Source: Heterorhizobium halophytocola (lineage in GTDB: Bacteria > Pseudomonadota > Alphaproteobacteria > Rhizobiales > Rhizobiaceae). Taken from it: a stretch of 64,000 nt of DNA. The notes beneath the pieces are model-generated. The model was not told the origin of the DNA, made no database searches, and worked only from the letters and a program-made list of their open reading frames with translations. Location of the stretch: NCBI RefSeq assembly GCF_017873095.1, contig NZ_JAGGJU010000007.1, positions 124,001 to 188,000 on the forward strand. The letters are read 5' to 3'. This document shows, piece after piece, positions 35,986-46,714 of the stretch. The translations under genes and the position numbers were made by a program. How positions within the stretch are numbered: the first letter of the stretch is position 1; each line of letters starts with the position of its first letter.

Positions 35986-37041
35986 ATGCACGGTTTTCTG
36001 AACGGACTTCCTGCCTTTCGGGCCATTAGAGCGCCGCTGCCTGTCAGCGCGGTGGCCGCAACCTATATTGCAAGCCTCTGCATTTTCGCGGCGGCCTTCG
36101 GCCTCAGGGTCTGGCTCGATCCCTATCTTCTGTCGGGCTTCCCTTACGTTTCGTTTTTCCCCGCCGTTGTCATCTGCGGCTTCGTCTTCGGCGTTCCGCA
36201 GGGAACTCTGGTTGCGGTGCTCTCGGGCTTCGCCTCCTGGTTCTTCTTCATCCCTCCCTATTACACGCTGGATGTAACCGTCGCCTCGATGGCGGCCATG
36301 GCGCTCTATGTCTTCGTCGTCGTCACCGATCTGCTGCTGATCTATCTGGTGATGCGTGCCTACCGGGCGGAATATCTGTCGCGCGAGGAAAACCAGCGCA
36401 TGGCCGAACACCGTGAGGTGATGGCGCGCGAACTGGATCACCGGCTGAAAAACGTCTTCGCTACCGTCAACGCGATCATCGGCATGTCGCTCAGGCATGC
36501 GACGAGCCCGGAAGACCTGGCGCGCGGCCTGCGCGAGCGGCTGAGCGCCATGGGCCGCTCGACTCTTCTGCTGCGCGGCGTGCGGCCGGACGAGGAAACG
36601 ACGCTGGAGGGCATCATCGTCCAGGCACTGGAACCCTTCGGCATCGCCGGCACGTCGCGCCTGGTGCTGTCGGGGCCGAAACTGCTGGTGGGGGGCGAAA
36701 CGGTTGTGGTGCTCGGCCTGATGCTGCACGAGATGGGCACCAATGCCGCCAAATACGGTGCCCTGTCGGTGCCCGATGGCGCAGTCCTTCTTGCCTGGTC
36801 TGTCTGTGACGCCGACGGGACCGAAGAAGCCATGCTCAAAATCGAATGGCGCGAGCAGGGCGGTCCGCCGCCGGCCGCTGCGGAGGCGATCGTTAGCGGC
36901 TTCGGTTCGACGCTGCTGACAAAGGTGATCGCCACCATCCGGGGCCGGGCGCACATGTCGTTCCCGGCGAGCGGCGCCCACGTCTCACTGACGCTGCCGC
37001 TCGACGCACTGAATCCCAAGCCGCAGGCCGCGGCTGCCTGA
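35986..37041 (+). CDS. Membrane sensor histidine kinase, HWE/HisKA_2 type
   Basis: About 351 residues. Four N-terminal membrane segments (roughly residues 20-125, including YVSFFPAVVICGFVFG and SGFASWFFFIPPYY) form a DUF4118-like sensor; a short linker leads to the phosphoacceptor helix ELDHRLKNVFATVNAIIGMS, whose His is the phosphorylation site, and an HATPase domain with LMLHEMGTNAAKYGAL as N-box. HWE/HisKA_2 kinases are frequent in rhizobia. No response regulator is adjacent, so it is an orphan kinase. The ATG at 35986 is chosen; an upstream in-frame GTG at 35929 would add 19 residues. Confidence 0.88.
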   Translation: MHGFLNGLPAFRAIRAPLPVSAVAATYIASLCIFAAAFGLRVWLDPYLLSGFPYVSFFPAVVICGFVFGVPQGTLVAVLSGFASWFFFIPPYYTLDVTVASMAAMALYVFVVVTDLLLIYLVMRAYRAEYLSREENQRMAEHREVMARELDHRLKNVFATVNAIIGMSLRHATSPEDLARGLRERLSAMGRSTLLLRGVRPDEETTLEGIIVQALEPFGIAGTSRLVLSGPKLLVGGETVVVLGLMLHEMGTNAAKYGALSVPDGAVLLAWSVCDADGTEEAMLKIEWREQGGPPPAAAEAIVSGFGSTLLTKVIATIRGRAHMSFPASGAHVSLTLPLDALNPKPQAAAA

Positions 37042-37249
37042 CACGGGACCGGGCACCGATTTCCCGCCACAAATGCGGCACCGACTGCAACCTCTGCCGG
37101 ACACTGCAGCCGGCCTTCCCCTGCAACGATGGCACCCCCTTCCCGTCACCGCCAGGTCTGTCAATCGTGCGGCCTGTCTCTTGCCGCGATCCGCTGCGCT
37201 GCGCTCTTCGCTTCCTGCCCAAAACGCGTCTCCCAGCCGCCGGAAGATG

Positions 37250-38782
37250 TCATGCCGCAGCGGTCAGCTGCTCGGAGGGGATGCGGTAGGAGATGGCCTC
37301 GGCGAGATGGATGCGGCCCAGCCTGTCCGATCCGTCGAGGTCGGCCAGCGTGCGCGCGACCTTCAGCACCCGGTGATAGCCGCGAGCGGAAAAGCGGAAC
37401 CGCTCGGCCGCGTCGTGCAGCAATTGCCGGCCACCGTCGTCGATATCGGCCAGCTGCTCGATCAGGCCGGTCGAGGCATGCGCGTTGACGAGGATATGCG
37501 GCGCGCCGGCATCGGCATAGCGCTGCATCTGGCGCAGGCGGGCGGCCGCCACACGCTTGGCTACCACGGCGCTTGGCTCCGAGGGGCGGGGGCGGATCAG
37601 GTCGATGGCCGAGACTGCCGGCACGTCGATGCGGATATCGATGCGGTCGAGCAGCGGGCCGGACAGGCGGGCCTGGTAATCCGACTGGCAGCGCGGACCC
37701 CGGGCGCAACTGTGGCCGGGCGTGCCCGCCATGCCGCAGCGGCACGGGTTCATCGCCGCCACCAGCTGGAAGCGGGCGGGATAGGAGACCCGGTGATTGG
37801 CTCTGGCGATCACGCATTCCGCGGTCTCCAGCGGCTGGCGCAGCGCATCGAGCACGGGTGGATAGAATTCCGGGAATTCGTCGAGAAACAGGATGCCGTT
37901 ATGGGCAAGCGAGGCCTCGCCGGGACGGGCGCGCAGCCCTCCGCCGATGAGGGCGGCCATGGTCGCGGAATGGTGCGGCGCGCGGAACGGCCGTCGGTCG
38001 GAGAGCTTGCCGCCGGAGAGCTGGCCGGCGATCGAATGGATCATCGACACCTCGAGCAGTTCCTGCGGCGATAGGAGCGGCAGGATCGAGGGCAGCCTAG
38101 CGGCCAGCATCGACTTGCCCGATCCGGGCGGCCCGGCCATCAGCAGATTGTGGCCACCGGCGGCCGCGACCTCCAGCGCCCGCTTCGCGCTTTCCTGTCC
38201 CTTGATGTCGGCGAGATCCGGCAGGTCGGCGGCCGGCGCCCGGGCGGCGGGTTCCGGCCGCGACAGAACCTGGGTTCCGCGGAAATGGTTGGCGAGCGCA
38301 ATCAGGCTGACCGGCGCCAGAATGTCGATATCCGGCCCGGCCCAGGCGGCCTCCGGGCCGCTATCGGCCGGGCAGATGATGCCTTTGCCGAGCGCATAGG
38401 CCGCGATCGCCGCGGGCAGAGCGCCCGCGACCGGGGCGATCGTGCCGTCCAGATTGAGTTCTCCGATGACGCTATAGCCGGATAGTGCGTCGCTCGGAAT
38501 CGCGCCTAGCGCTGCCATCAGTCCGAGCGCGATCGGAAGGTCGAAATGCGAACCTTCCTTCGGAAGGTCGGCCGGTGCGAGGTTGACCGTCACCTTGCGG
38601 GCCGGTGCCGCAAGCCCGGAGGCATGTAGTGCCGCCTGCACCCGTTCGCGGCTTTCGGCCACGGCCTTGTCGGGCAGGCCGACAATGTGCATGCCGACCT
38701 TGCCGGGCGCCACCATGACCTGCACCTCGACCGGTACGCCTTCGATGCCCTGGAATGCCACCGTACTGACACGCGCCACCAT
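37250..38782 (-). CDS. comM: ComM/YifB-type AAA+ ATPase
   Basis: A 510-residue magnesium-chelatase-like AAA+ protein. The N-terminal Lon-like domain (about 1-170) precedes the ATPase: Walker A AGPPGSGKSMLAARLP near 215, Walker B GILFLDEFPEF, and a Cys-rich insertion CRCGMAGTPGHSCARGPRC that probably binds zinc. ComM promotes branch migration and heteroduplex extension during natural transformation in other bacteria; in non-competent species its role is less clear. It lies downstream of gshB on the same strand with 169 bases between. Confidence 0.93.
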   Translation of the reverse strand: MVARVSTVAFQGIEGVPVEVQVMVAPGKVGMHIVGLPDKAVAESRERVQAALHASGLAAPARKVTVNLAPADLPKEGSHFDLPIALGLMAALGAIPSDALSGYSVIGELNLDGTIAPVAGALPAAIAAYALGKGIICPADSGPEAAWAGPDIDILAPVSLIALANHFRGTQVLSRPEPAARAPAADLPDLADIKGQESAKRALEVAAAGGHNLLMAGPPGSGKSMLAARLPSILPLLSPQELLEVSMIHSIAGQLSGGKLSDRRPFRAPHHSATMAALIGGGLRARPGEASLAHNGILFLDEFPEFYPPVLDALRQPLETAECVIARANHRVSYPARFQLVAAMNPCRCGMAGTPGHSCARGPRCQSDYQARLSGPLLDRIDIRIDVPAVSAIDLIRPRPSEPSAVVAKRVAAARLRQMQRYADAGAPHILVNAHASTGLIEQLADIDDGGRQLLHDAAERFRFSARGYHRVLKVARTLADLDGSDRLGRIHLAEAISYRIPSEQLTAAA

Positions 38783-38951
38783 TGCCCGTCCCCACAGGTT
38801 GGAGCGCGCCAGTGGATGTCAGACGCGCCATCCGGGGTAGATTACGACAATGGGTGCATTTGGCAAGAACATATGCCGAACAGACGCGTTGAAAATGCAC
38901 CAACTGGTTGCAAGTGGTTGTATTGCCGGAACGAAAAGTGACCAGCGATCG

Positions 38952-39905
38952 TCAGGCGGACGCACGCTTGCGCTCGATCGCGTCCCACAACAGGGCGGCG
39001 ATGTCGGCACCGCCGAATTTCTTCACCTCGCGGATACCCGTCGGAGAGGTCACGTTGATCTCGGTCATGTAGTCGCCGATGACGTCGATCCCGACCAGCA
39101 GAAAGCCGCGCTCCTTCAGGGAAGGGCCGATGCGGGCGCAGATCTCGCGCTCGCGCGCCGTCAGCTCGGTCGCTTCGGCACGGCCGCCGACATGCATGTT
39201 GGAACGGCTGTCGGTCTCGGCGGGCACGCGGTTGATGGCGCCGACAGGCTCGCCGTCGACCAGGATGATTCGCTTGTCGCCCTTGCGCACGGCCGGAAGA
39301 TAGCCTTGCGCGATAAAGGGTTCGCGGAACAGCTGTTCGAACATTTCCATCAGCGAGGTGAAGTTGCGATCGTCGCGGGTGGAGTGGAAGACGCCGGCGC
39401 CGCCATTGCCGTAAAGCGGCTTCAGGATGATGTCGCCCTGTTCCTCGCGGAAACGGGCGATCTCGGCGCGGTCGCGGGTGATCAGCGTCGGCGGCATCAG
39501 GTCGGCGAATTCGGTGACGAAGATCTTTTCCGGCGAGTTGCGCACCCAGGCCGGGTCGTTGACCACCAGCGTCTTCGGATGCAGGCGCTCCAGCAGGTGG
39601 GTGGCGGTGATGTAGGCCATGTCGAAAGGCGGATCCTGGCGCAGCAGGATGACGTCCATGCTGGACAGGTCCACGCGCTCGGCTTGGCCGAGGGTGAAAT
39701 GGCTACCCTTCTCGTCGCGCAGCGTCATCTTCTCGACGGTCGCGAAGATCTTGCCGTCGCGCATCGACAGCCGGTCGGGCGTGTAGTGATAGAGCTCGTA
39801 GCCGCGGTCCTGGGCTTCCAGGCTCATGGCGAAGGTCGAGTCGCCGGCGATGTTGATGGTGGACACATGATCCATCTGGACCGCGACTCTGGTGATCTTC
39901 GACAT
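38952..39905 (-). CDS. gshB: Glutathione synthase
   Basis: A 317-residue ATP-grasp enzyme that joins gamma-glutamylcysteine and glycine. It begins [18 protein letters not shown], typical of GshB, and contains FDMAYIT, the ATP-grasp segments [16 protein letters not shown] and [23 protein letters not shown] purine-rich ribosome site precedes the ATG. In many Rhizobiaceae gshB lies beside yraN and rsmI (from memory); here about 6.7 kb with a cupin, ugpCEAB, a LysR and a flavin oxidase-fold gene separate them. Confidence 0.95.
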   Translation of the reverse strand: MSKITRVAVQMDHVSTINIAGDSTFAMSLEAQDRGYELYHYTPDRLSMRDGKIFATVEKMTLRDEKGSHFTLGQAERVDLSSMDVILLRQDPPFDMAYITATHLLERLHPKTLVVNDPAWVRNSPEKIFVTEFADLMPPTLITRDRAEIARFREEQGDIILKPLYGNGGAGVFHSTRDDRNFTSLMEMFEQLFREPFIAQGYLPAVRKGDKRIILVDGEPVGAINRVPAETDSRSNMHVGGRAEATELTAREREICARIGPSLKERGFLLVGIDVIGDYMTEINVTSPTGIREVKKFGGADIAALLWDAIERKRASA

Positions 39906-40023
39906 TTGCCGCCCTCGTTGGAAAAAGCGTCCCTGATGTAGGACGCCGCGCCGCGGTTGGCAACGGCGCAGATGCCGGTTTGATCAGGACGCGGCCCGCT
40001 TTCGACGGACCGCGAAGCAAACC

Positions 40024-40512
40024 TCAGCCGCGTGCCATGGCAGTGCGCAGCCGGTCGCGGATCCTCAACAGGCTGGCGATGCTGTCGGGCAGCGGGCGGC
40101 GCAGGAAGGCGACCTTTCGAACATAGGTCTCGACATGCCAGGTGGCCCAGGTATTGGCGCGGAAGAAGGCGATGTCGCCGGCGCGAAGCGTGGTCTCGAA
40201 GCCGTCTTCGGCCCGCACGAACACCTCGCCCTGCTGGATTACCACCGTCTCGTCCAGGGGAAAGAACCAGCGGAATTCGCCGGCCGTGCAATCCCAAAGG
40301 GCGGTCAGCGCGGTACTGTCCGCGCTGCGCGAATGTCTGGAGATGCGGGCCTGCGGTGTGCCGGAGATCACCCATGACGGGTCGATCGGGGCAGGCTCCA
40401 GATGCATGTGGTCGCTGGCCGCGACGACCAGCGCCGGAAGGGCGGCAGGCGTCTCGGGCTTGATCTGGGTTGCGGTGTGGGCAAGCCCGGCGGATAGCAT
40501 TCTCATCGGCAT
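40024..40512 (-). CDS. Cupin-domain protein
   Basis: A 162-residue cupin. The core TAGEFRWFFPLDETVVIQQG, FVRAEDGFETTLRAGDIAFF then TWHVETYVRKVAFLR fits the DUF861 / ureidoglycine-type cupins that often act as sugar or amino-acid metabolism enzymes or as ligand sensors. The ATG at 40512 follows GAGGGA; an upstream in-frame start at 40596 has none. It sits 99 bases after ugpC on the same strand, so it may be in the ugp transcript, but its role there is unknown. Confidence 0.82.
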   Translation of the reverse strand: MPMRMLSAGLAHTATQIKPETPAALPALVVAASDHMHLEPAPIDPSWVISGTPQARISRHSRSADSTALTALWDCTAGEFRWFFPLDETVVIQQGEVFVRAEDGFETTLRAGDIAFFRANTWATWHVETYVRKVAFLRRPLPDSIASLLRIRDRLRTAMARG

Positions 40513-40611
40513 GTTTGTGGGTCCCTCGTCAAATCCCCATTCGACAAGGGCAGGATAGCAGGCAGGGCTGAAGGAAGCCTCCAGCCCGCCACTCAAATTT
40601 TATCGATCGCC

Positions 40612-41733
<1,122 letters not shown>

Positions 41734-41748
41734 GGCGGATTGCCTTTC

Positions 41749-42591
41749 TTACTTGTCGCTCTCGGTCAGGCCCTTGATGAACCAGCGCTGGAACACGACG
41801 ACGATGATGACCGGCGGCAGCATGGCCAGCACGGCGAGCGCAAAGGCCTGGTTGTAGTCGGGGATCTGCGAACCGACCCAGACCTGCAGGATCTGCTTGA
41901 TGCCGCGCATCAGGGTGAAATAGCTCTCGTCGCTGGTGGTCAGCACCGGCCAGAGATACTGGTTCCAGCCGTAGACGAACATGATGATGAAGACGGCGGC
42001 GATCATCGTGCGTGACAGCGGCACCAGCACGTCGATGAAGAACTTGAACGGCCCCGCGCCGTCGATGCGGGCGGCTTCCAGCAGTTCCTCGGGGATCGAC
42101 TTGAAGAACTGGCGGAAGAAGAAGGTGCCGGTCGCCGACGCCAGCAGCGGCAGGATCAGCCCGGTATAGGAATTCAGCAGGCCGAGTTGGCTGGCGACTT
42201 CATAGGTCGGCACGATGCGGACCTCGAGCGGCAAAAGCAGGGTGACGAAGATCATCCAGAAGGCGAGCGTGGCGAAGCGGAAGCGGAAATAGACGATCGC
42301 ATAGGCGGCCAGCATCGACAGCACGATCTTGCCGATGGCAAAGCCGAGACCGAGGATGATCGAGTTCAGCAGCATGCGCGCGCCGGTGACCTGTCCGGTG
42401 AAGCCGCCCTTGTGGGTCAGCACGGTGGCGTAGGTATCGGTGAAATCGTCGCCCCAGCCGAGCATCAGGCCCTGCATGTGGATCTCGGCGGCCGCATGCG
42501 ACGAGGTTGTCAGCGCGACGACGACCGGTGCCAGCATGAAGACTACGCCGAAAAGCAGGATCACGTGGTCGAAGAATTTGGTTCTGTACAT
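41749..42591 (-). CDS. ugpE: Glycerol-3-phosphate ABC transporter permease UgpE
   Basis: A 280-residue MalG-type permease with six membrane segments. The EAA loop EELLEAARIDGAGPFKFFIDVLVPL contacts the ATPase. The ATG at 42591 is preceded by GGAGG at 8 bases, and lies 14 bases after the ugpA stop; an in-frame start at 42612 would overlap ugpA. It forms the pore with UgpA. Confidence 0.93.
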   Translation of the reverse strand: MYRTKFFDHVILLFGVVFMLAPVVVALTTSSHAAAEIHMQGLMLGWGDDFTDTYATVLTHKGGFTGQVTGARMLLNSIILGLGFAIGKIVLSMLAAYAIVYFRFRFATLAFWMIFVTLLLPLEVRIVPTYEVASQLGLLNSYTGLILPLLASATGTFFFRQFFKSIPEELLEAARIDGAGPFKFFIDVLVPLSRTMIAAVFIIMFVYGWNQYLWPVLTTSDESYFTLMRGIKQILQVWVGSQIPDYNQAFALAVLAMLPPVIIVVVFQRWFIKGLTESDK

Positions 42592-42604
42592 CGGTAATCC
42601 TCCT

Positions 42605-43486
42605 TCAGCCATAGTGGACGCGCCGCTCGATGAAGCGGAACTGCAAGAGGGTGAGCACGACGACGACGACCATCAGGATCACCGACTGGGCGGATGAACT
42701 GCCGACGTCGTTGCCGCGGAAGCCGTCCTGGTAGACCTTGTAGACAAGGGTAACCGGGTTGTCGGCGGCCTTGTCCTTCACCATGACGTCGATGATGCCG
42801 AAGGTGTCGAACAGCGAATAGGTGATGTTGATGATCAGCAGGAAGAAGGCGGTCGGCGCCAGCAAAGGCAGCACGATCGTCCAGAAGCGGCGGTTGCCCG
42901 AGCGGCAGTCGATGGCGGCGGCCTCGCGCACGGCGACCGAGATCCCCTGCAGGCCGGAGAGGAAGAAGATGAAATTGTAGGGGATCTGCTTCCACACAGC
43001 GACGACGATCATCGCAAAGGCGGTGTCGTAATAGTCGAGCCCGACCTTCATGTCCCAGCCGAACATGGCCGCCATTTTGACGAAGGGGCCGATATGCTGG
43101 TCGAAGAACATCATGCCGATCAGGCCGGCCACCGGCGGGGCGATCGCATAGACCGAGATCAGCAGCGTCTTGTAGGCGGCATTGCCGCGGATCACCGCAT
43201 CGGCCTTGACGGCGAGCAGCAGGCCGAGCGCCAGCGAGAAGAAGGTGACGATCAGGGTGAAGAAGACGGTGAAAAGCGCGATGCGCCGGTATTCGACCGA
43301 GGCAAGCGCATCGGTGTAGTTGGCCAGGCCGACAAAGGTCGCGCCGAAACCAAAGGGGTCCTCGATATAAAAGGACGAATAGATCGCCTGGACCGAGGGC
43401 CAGTAGAAAAAGACGAAGACCACCGCCATCTGCGGCAGCAGAAAGAGATAGGGCAGCAGGGGGGAGGTGAACTGCACGCGCTTCAT
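42605..43486 (-). CDS. ugpA: Glycerol-3-phosphate ABC transporter permease UgpA
   Basis: A 293-residue MalF-type permease with six membrane segments and an EAA-like loop VREAAAIDCRSGNRRFWTIVLPLL. It begins MKRVQFTSPLLPYLFLLPQM, typical of UgpA. The ATG at 43486 follows AGAGG; the in-frame start at 43507 lacks a site. It lies 80 bases downstream of ugpB. Confidence 0.93.
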   Translation of the reverse strand: MKRVQFTSPLLPYLFLLPQMAVVFVFFYWPSVQAIYSSFYIEDPFGFGATFVGLANYTDALASVEYRRIALFTVFFTLIVTFFSLALGLLLAVKADAVIRGNAAYKTLLISVYAIAPPVAGLIGMMFFDQHIGPFVKMAAMFGWDMKVGLDYYDTAFAMIVVAVWKQIPYNFIFFLSGLQGISVAVREAAAIDCRSGNRRFWTIVLPLLAPTAFFLLIINITYSLFDTFGIIDVMVKDKAADNPVTLVYKVYQDGFRGNDVGSSSAQSVILMVVVVVLTLLQFRFIERRVHYG

Positions 43487-43566
43487 GGGAGAACCTCTGA
43501 TCGACAAATCCCGGGAGCCTTATGCAGGCCCCCGGAATTTTGCAGAATGTTGTCTGTCCGGGAGGA

Positions 43567-44865
43567 TCAGCCGGCAGTCTTGGCGAAGCGGGCGAGCAGG
43601 GCGTCGCCTTCCTTCTTGATGGTTTCCATCGCGTCTTTCGGCGTGGTCTCGCCGGAAAAGATGCGGTTGTATTCGCGTTCCATCACTTCGCGGATCTGCG
43701 GGTAGAAGCCGAGGCGGTAGCCCTTGTCCCACTCGCCGCCTTTCAGCTGCAGCTGTTCGATGCCGATCTCGGCGGCCGGCTGCTTCTCATAGTAGCCGTC
43801 CTTCTTGGCCAGCTCGTAGGCGGCCGTGGTGATCGGAACATAGCCGGTGTTCTTGTGCCAGTAGTACTGGATCTCGGCCGAGGTCAGGAAGTGGAAGAAC
43901 GAAGCCGTGCACGTGTTCTCGGCATCCGATTTTCCGGCCATGGCAAACAGCGAGGCACCGCCGATGAAGGTGTGGAAGTTTTCCTTCGTCACCGAATCCC
44001 AATGCGGCAGGAAGGTCGCGGAGAAGGGCATGGTGGCGGTCTTCTGCAGGCCGCCGAAGGAGCCGGACGAACCGATCCAGAGCGCGACCTTGCCCTCTTC
44101 GAAGGGCTTCTGGTTGTCGTTCCATGCAGCGCCGTAGTAGCCGAAATAGCCTTCGTCGTGCCAGGCCTTCAGCTTGTCGAACATCATCACATGGTTCGGG
44201 TCGGTGACGTTGATCGTCGTGTCCTGGATGCTGTCATAACCGTTGTTGTTCGAGGCGAACTGCAGGTTATGGCGCGAGAAGAAGTTCTCGGTGAATTCCC
44301 AGGTCAGCTGCGACTGGACGAGCGGGATATAGCCGGCTTCCTTCAGCTTCGGCGCGATCTGCTCGAACTCTTCCCAGGTCTTCGGCGCGTCGACACCGGC
44401 CTTCTTCAGGGCCTCGTCGTTGATGTACATGATCGGCGCCGAGGAGTTGAACGGCATGCCGATGAACTTGCCGTCGGAATCGGCATAGAAATAACGCACG
44501 CCCTCGATGAAGTCGTCGCGATTGAAGTCGTAGCCGGCCTTCTTGATCAGGTCTTCGGCCGGGATGGTCGCGCCCTTGGCGTTGATGATGGTGGCGGCGC
44601 CGGCATCGAACACCTGCAGGATGTTGGGCTGCTCGCCCGAACGGAAGGCGGCGATGCCGGAGGCGAGCGCTTCTTCATACGAGCCCTTGGAGACCGGCGT
44701 CAGGGCGCATTCGCTCTGCGAGTCGTTGAACTTCTTCGAGATCTCGTTGATGACCTCGTTGTTGCGGCCACCCATGCCGTGCCAGAAGGTGATGTTGGTT
44801 GCGGCAAAGGAGCTGGTGGCCGTCATCGCCAGCGCGACGGCGGTCGTGGAAAACGTTTTGAACAT
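43567..44865 (-). CDS. ugpB: Glycerol-3-phosphate periplasmic binding protein
   Basis: A 432-residue exported substrate-binding protein. The signal peptide ends after SSFAA (about residue 21), and the mature part begins with the family sequence TNITFWHGMGGRNNE. Further UgpB features are FNSSAPIMYINDEAL and YIPLVQSQLTWEF. It captures sn-glycerol-3-phosphate or its diesters for the UgpAEC importer. A good Pho box lies 63-80 bases before the ATG, so the operon is predicted to be induced by phosphate starvation. Confidence 0.95.
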   Translation of the reverse strand: MFKTFSTTAVALAMTATSSFAATNITFWHGMGGRNNEVINEISKKFNDSQSECALTPVSKGSYEEALASGIAAFRSGEQPNILQVFDAGAATIINAKGATIPAEDLIKKAGYDFNRDDFIEGVRYFYADSDGKFIGMPFNSSAPIMYINDEALKKAGVDAPKTWEEFEQIAPKLKEAGYIPLVQSQLTWEFTENFFSRHNLQFASNNNGYDSIQDTTINVTDPNHVMMFDKLKAWHDEGYFGYYGAAWNDNQKPFEEGKVALWIGSSGSFGGLQKTATMPFSATFLPHWDSVTKENFHTFIGGASLFAMAGKSDAENTCTASFFHFLTSAEIQYYWHKNTGYVPITTAAYELAKKDGYYEKQPAAEIGIEQLQLKGGEWDKGYRLGFYPQIREVMEREYNRIFSGETTPKDAMETIKKEGDALLARFAKTAG

Positions 44866-44927
44866 CGGAATGCCTCTCCGGTGAAAGTAAGAACACGAGG
44901 GCAATATCGATGTGCGGTGACGCTCTG

Positions 44928-44945
44928 ATTACATTTTCATGACAG
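44928..44945 (-). promoter_or_regulatory. Pho box upstream of ugpB
   Basis: On the minus strand CTGTCAT-GAAA-ATGTAAT: the first half-site is perfect, the second matches 5 of 7, spacing is 4. Together 12 of 14 positions match the PhoB consensus. The placement upstream of ugpB fits known Pho control of ugp operons. Confidence 0.8.
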
Positions 44946-45036
44946 GAACATAACACTCCCCAATGCTAGGGGTGTCGATCCGAAAAACCCGTGTGGTTCT
45001 GCGATCTTTCGGGTCCGGTCTGGTGGCTTGGCCGGT

Positions 45037-45930
45037 TCAGGCAAGCGCCGCCTGGATGCGCGGGGCGGCGAAATCGATGAAGCTGCGCAGCTTCTGCGGT
45101 ATCGCTCGGCCGCGGTAGACGATGTGGACGGGCCAGGGCGCCGGCTCGTGCTCCCCGAGCAGGATTTCCAGCCGGCGCGCACGCAGCGCCGCGGCCACCT
45201 GATAGGACAGCACCCGGGTGATGCCGAGACCGGCCGCGGCGGCGTCGATGGCAGCCTCCGCCGTGTTCACCGTCAGCCTCGGCCTGATCGTGACCGACAG
45301 GGTCTCGCGCCCAGCGCCGAAGGACCAACTGTCGGCCGGCATCTGGTGCCAGGAGGCAATGCAGTCATGGTCGGACAACTGATCGGGATGGTCGGGCCTG
45401 CCATGGGATGCGAGATAGCCGGGACTGGCGCAGACCACGCGCCTTACCTCACCCAGCCGACGCGACCTCAGGCTGCTGTCGGGCAATTCGCCGATGCGGA
45501 TCGCCGCGTCGACATGCTCCTCCTGCAGGCTGATCGGCCTGTCGGTCAGGTCGAGCCGGGCGGTGACCTGGGGTGTTGCGGCCAGGAAATCGGTCAGGGC
45601 CGGCAGCACGTGCAGCCGGCCGAAGACGACCGGTGCGGTCAGCACCAGCAGGCCCTTGGGCGCGCTGAACTCGCCCGCCGCCTCCCTTTCCGCCTCGGCC
45701 AGGTCCTCGAGGATCCGCCGGCAGGCGGCGATATAGGCCATGCCCTGGTCGGTGACCCTCAGGCTGCGCGCCGAGCGATGCAGGATCTGGGTGCCGATGC
45801 TGTTTTCCAGCTCCGACACGCGCCGGCTGACGGTGGCAATCGGCATGCCCAGCCGCCGGGCTGCTGCGGACAGGCTGCCGGCGTCGACGACCGCGAGCAG
45901 GATGGACATCGAGGTGAAGCGGTCTGTCAT
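45037..45930 (-). CDS. LysR family transcriptional regulator
   Basis: A 297-residue regulator: N-terminal winged helix-turn-helix (about 1-62, with SLSAAARRLGMPIATVSRRVSELE) followed by the LysR substrate-binding domain. It is transcribed divergently from the flavin oxidase-fold gene, the usual arrangement for a LysR protein and its target; the 144-base shared region includes an inverted repeat CCAAA-GAT-TTTGG. The ligand is unknown. Confidence 0.93.
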   Translation of the reverse strand: MTDRFTSMSILLAVVDAGSLSAAARRLGMPIATVSRRVSELENSIGTQILHRSARSLRVTDQGMAYIAACRRILEDLAEAEREAAGEFSAPKGLLVLTAPVVFGRLHVLPALTDFLAATPQVTARLDLTDRPISLQEEHVDAAIRIGELPDSSLRSRRLGEVRRVVCASPGYLASHGRPDHPDQLSDHDCIASWHQMPADSWSFGAGRETLSVTIRPRLTVNTAEAAIDAAAAGLGITRVLSYQVAAALRARRLEILLGEHEPAPWPVHIVYRGRAIPQKLRSFIDFAAPRIQAALA

Positions 45931-45973
45931 GTTTCCACTTTCCGGAAGGATGGTTTTCGATAATGGCCTCTGC

Positions 45974-45986
45974 CCAAAGATTTTGG
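45974..45986. promoter_or_regulatory. Possible LysR operator
   Basis: CCAAAGATTTTGG, a 5-base inverted repeat with a 3-base centre, 43 bases before the LysR start. Short, so weak evidence. Confidence 0.35.
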
Positions 45987-46074
45987 AATATCTAACTTGA
46001 GGGCCGCACGGGTGATCCGGGCTGTGACATCGGCACGGTCCGCCTCACCTTTCTCGAACCTGGGAGCACCGGCC

Positions 46075-46692
46075 ATGACATCGTTGACCGCCACACCGAG
46101 CGACGTCGCCTTCTCACCCGCGGTCAAGGCCGTCCAGGAAGAGAAGGGCTCGCGCGAGCTCTTTGCCAACATGGAAGCCGGCCGGCCGTGGTCGGACCGG
46201 CTGACGCCGGACCTTGCACAGTTCATCGCCATGCAGACGAGCCTGTTTCTCGGCACGGCGAGCGCCGCCGGGCAGCCCTATATCCAGCATCGCGGCGGCC
46301 CCGCGGGCTTCATGCAGGTGCTGGGTGAAAAGCAGCTCGGCTTTGCCGATTTCGCCGGCAACCGCCAATATATCACGCTCGGCAACCTGTCGGAGAACCC
46401 CAAGGCGACGTTGTTCCTGATCGACTACGAGCGCGGTGTCCGGGTGAAGCTCTGGGGGACGGCCCGGGTGGTGGAGAACGATCCGGGGCTGGTCGCCCGC
46501 CTCAGGGTCGAGGGCGGCAGGGGTCGCCCGGAGCGCGCGATCCTGTTCGACCTGGCCGCCTGGGACGCCAACTGCCCGCAGCACATCCCCCAGAGGATCG
46601 ACGGCGCCCGCGTCGCGTCCCTGCTGGCCGAGCGCGATGCCCGCATTGCCGCCCTGCAGGCAGAGATCGCCGACCTCAAGGGCGAGCGGTGA
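46075..46692 (+). CDS. Pyridoxamine-5'-phosphate oxidase-like flavin-binding protein
   Basis: A 205-residue split-barrel protein of the pyridoxamine-phosphate-oxidase-like group. Segments FLGTASAAGQPYIQHRGGPA, YITLGNLSENPKATLFLIDY and VKLWGTARVVE are typical of the type that binds FMN and is encoded near redox regulators. The tail (residues 185-205) forms a short coiled coil. GGGAG precedes the ATG at 46075. Divergence from the LysR gene suggests control by it. Substrate unknown. Confidence 0.85.
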   Translation: MTSLTATPSDVAFSPAVKAVQEEKGSRELFANMEAGRPWSDRLTPDLAQFIAMQTSLFLGTASAAGQPYIQHRGGPAGFMQVLGEKQLGFADFAGNRQYITLGNLSENPKATLFLIDYERGVRVKLWGTARVVENDPGLVARLRVEGGRGRPERAILFDLAAWDANCPQHIPQRIDGARVASLLAERDARIAALQAEIADLKGER

Positions 46693-46714
46693 CGACGATG
46701 CGGGAGCGCGCCGG

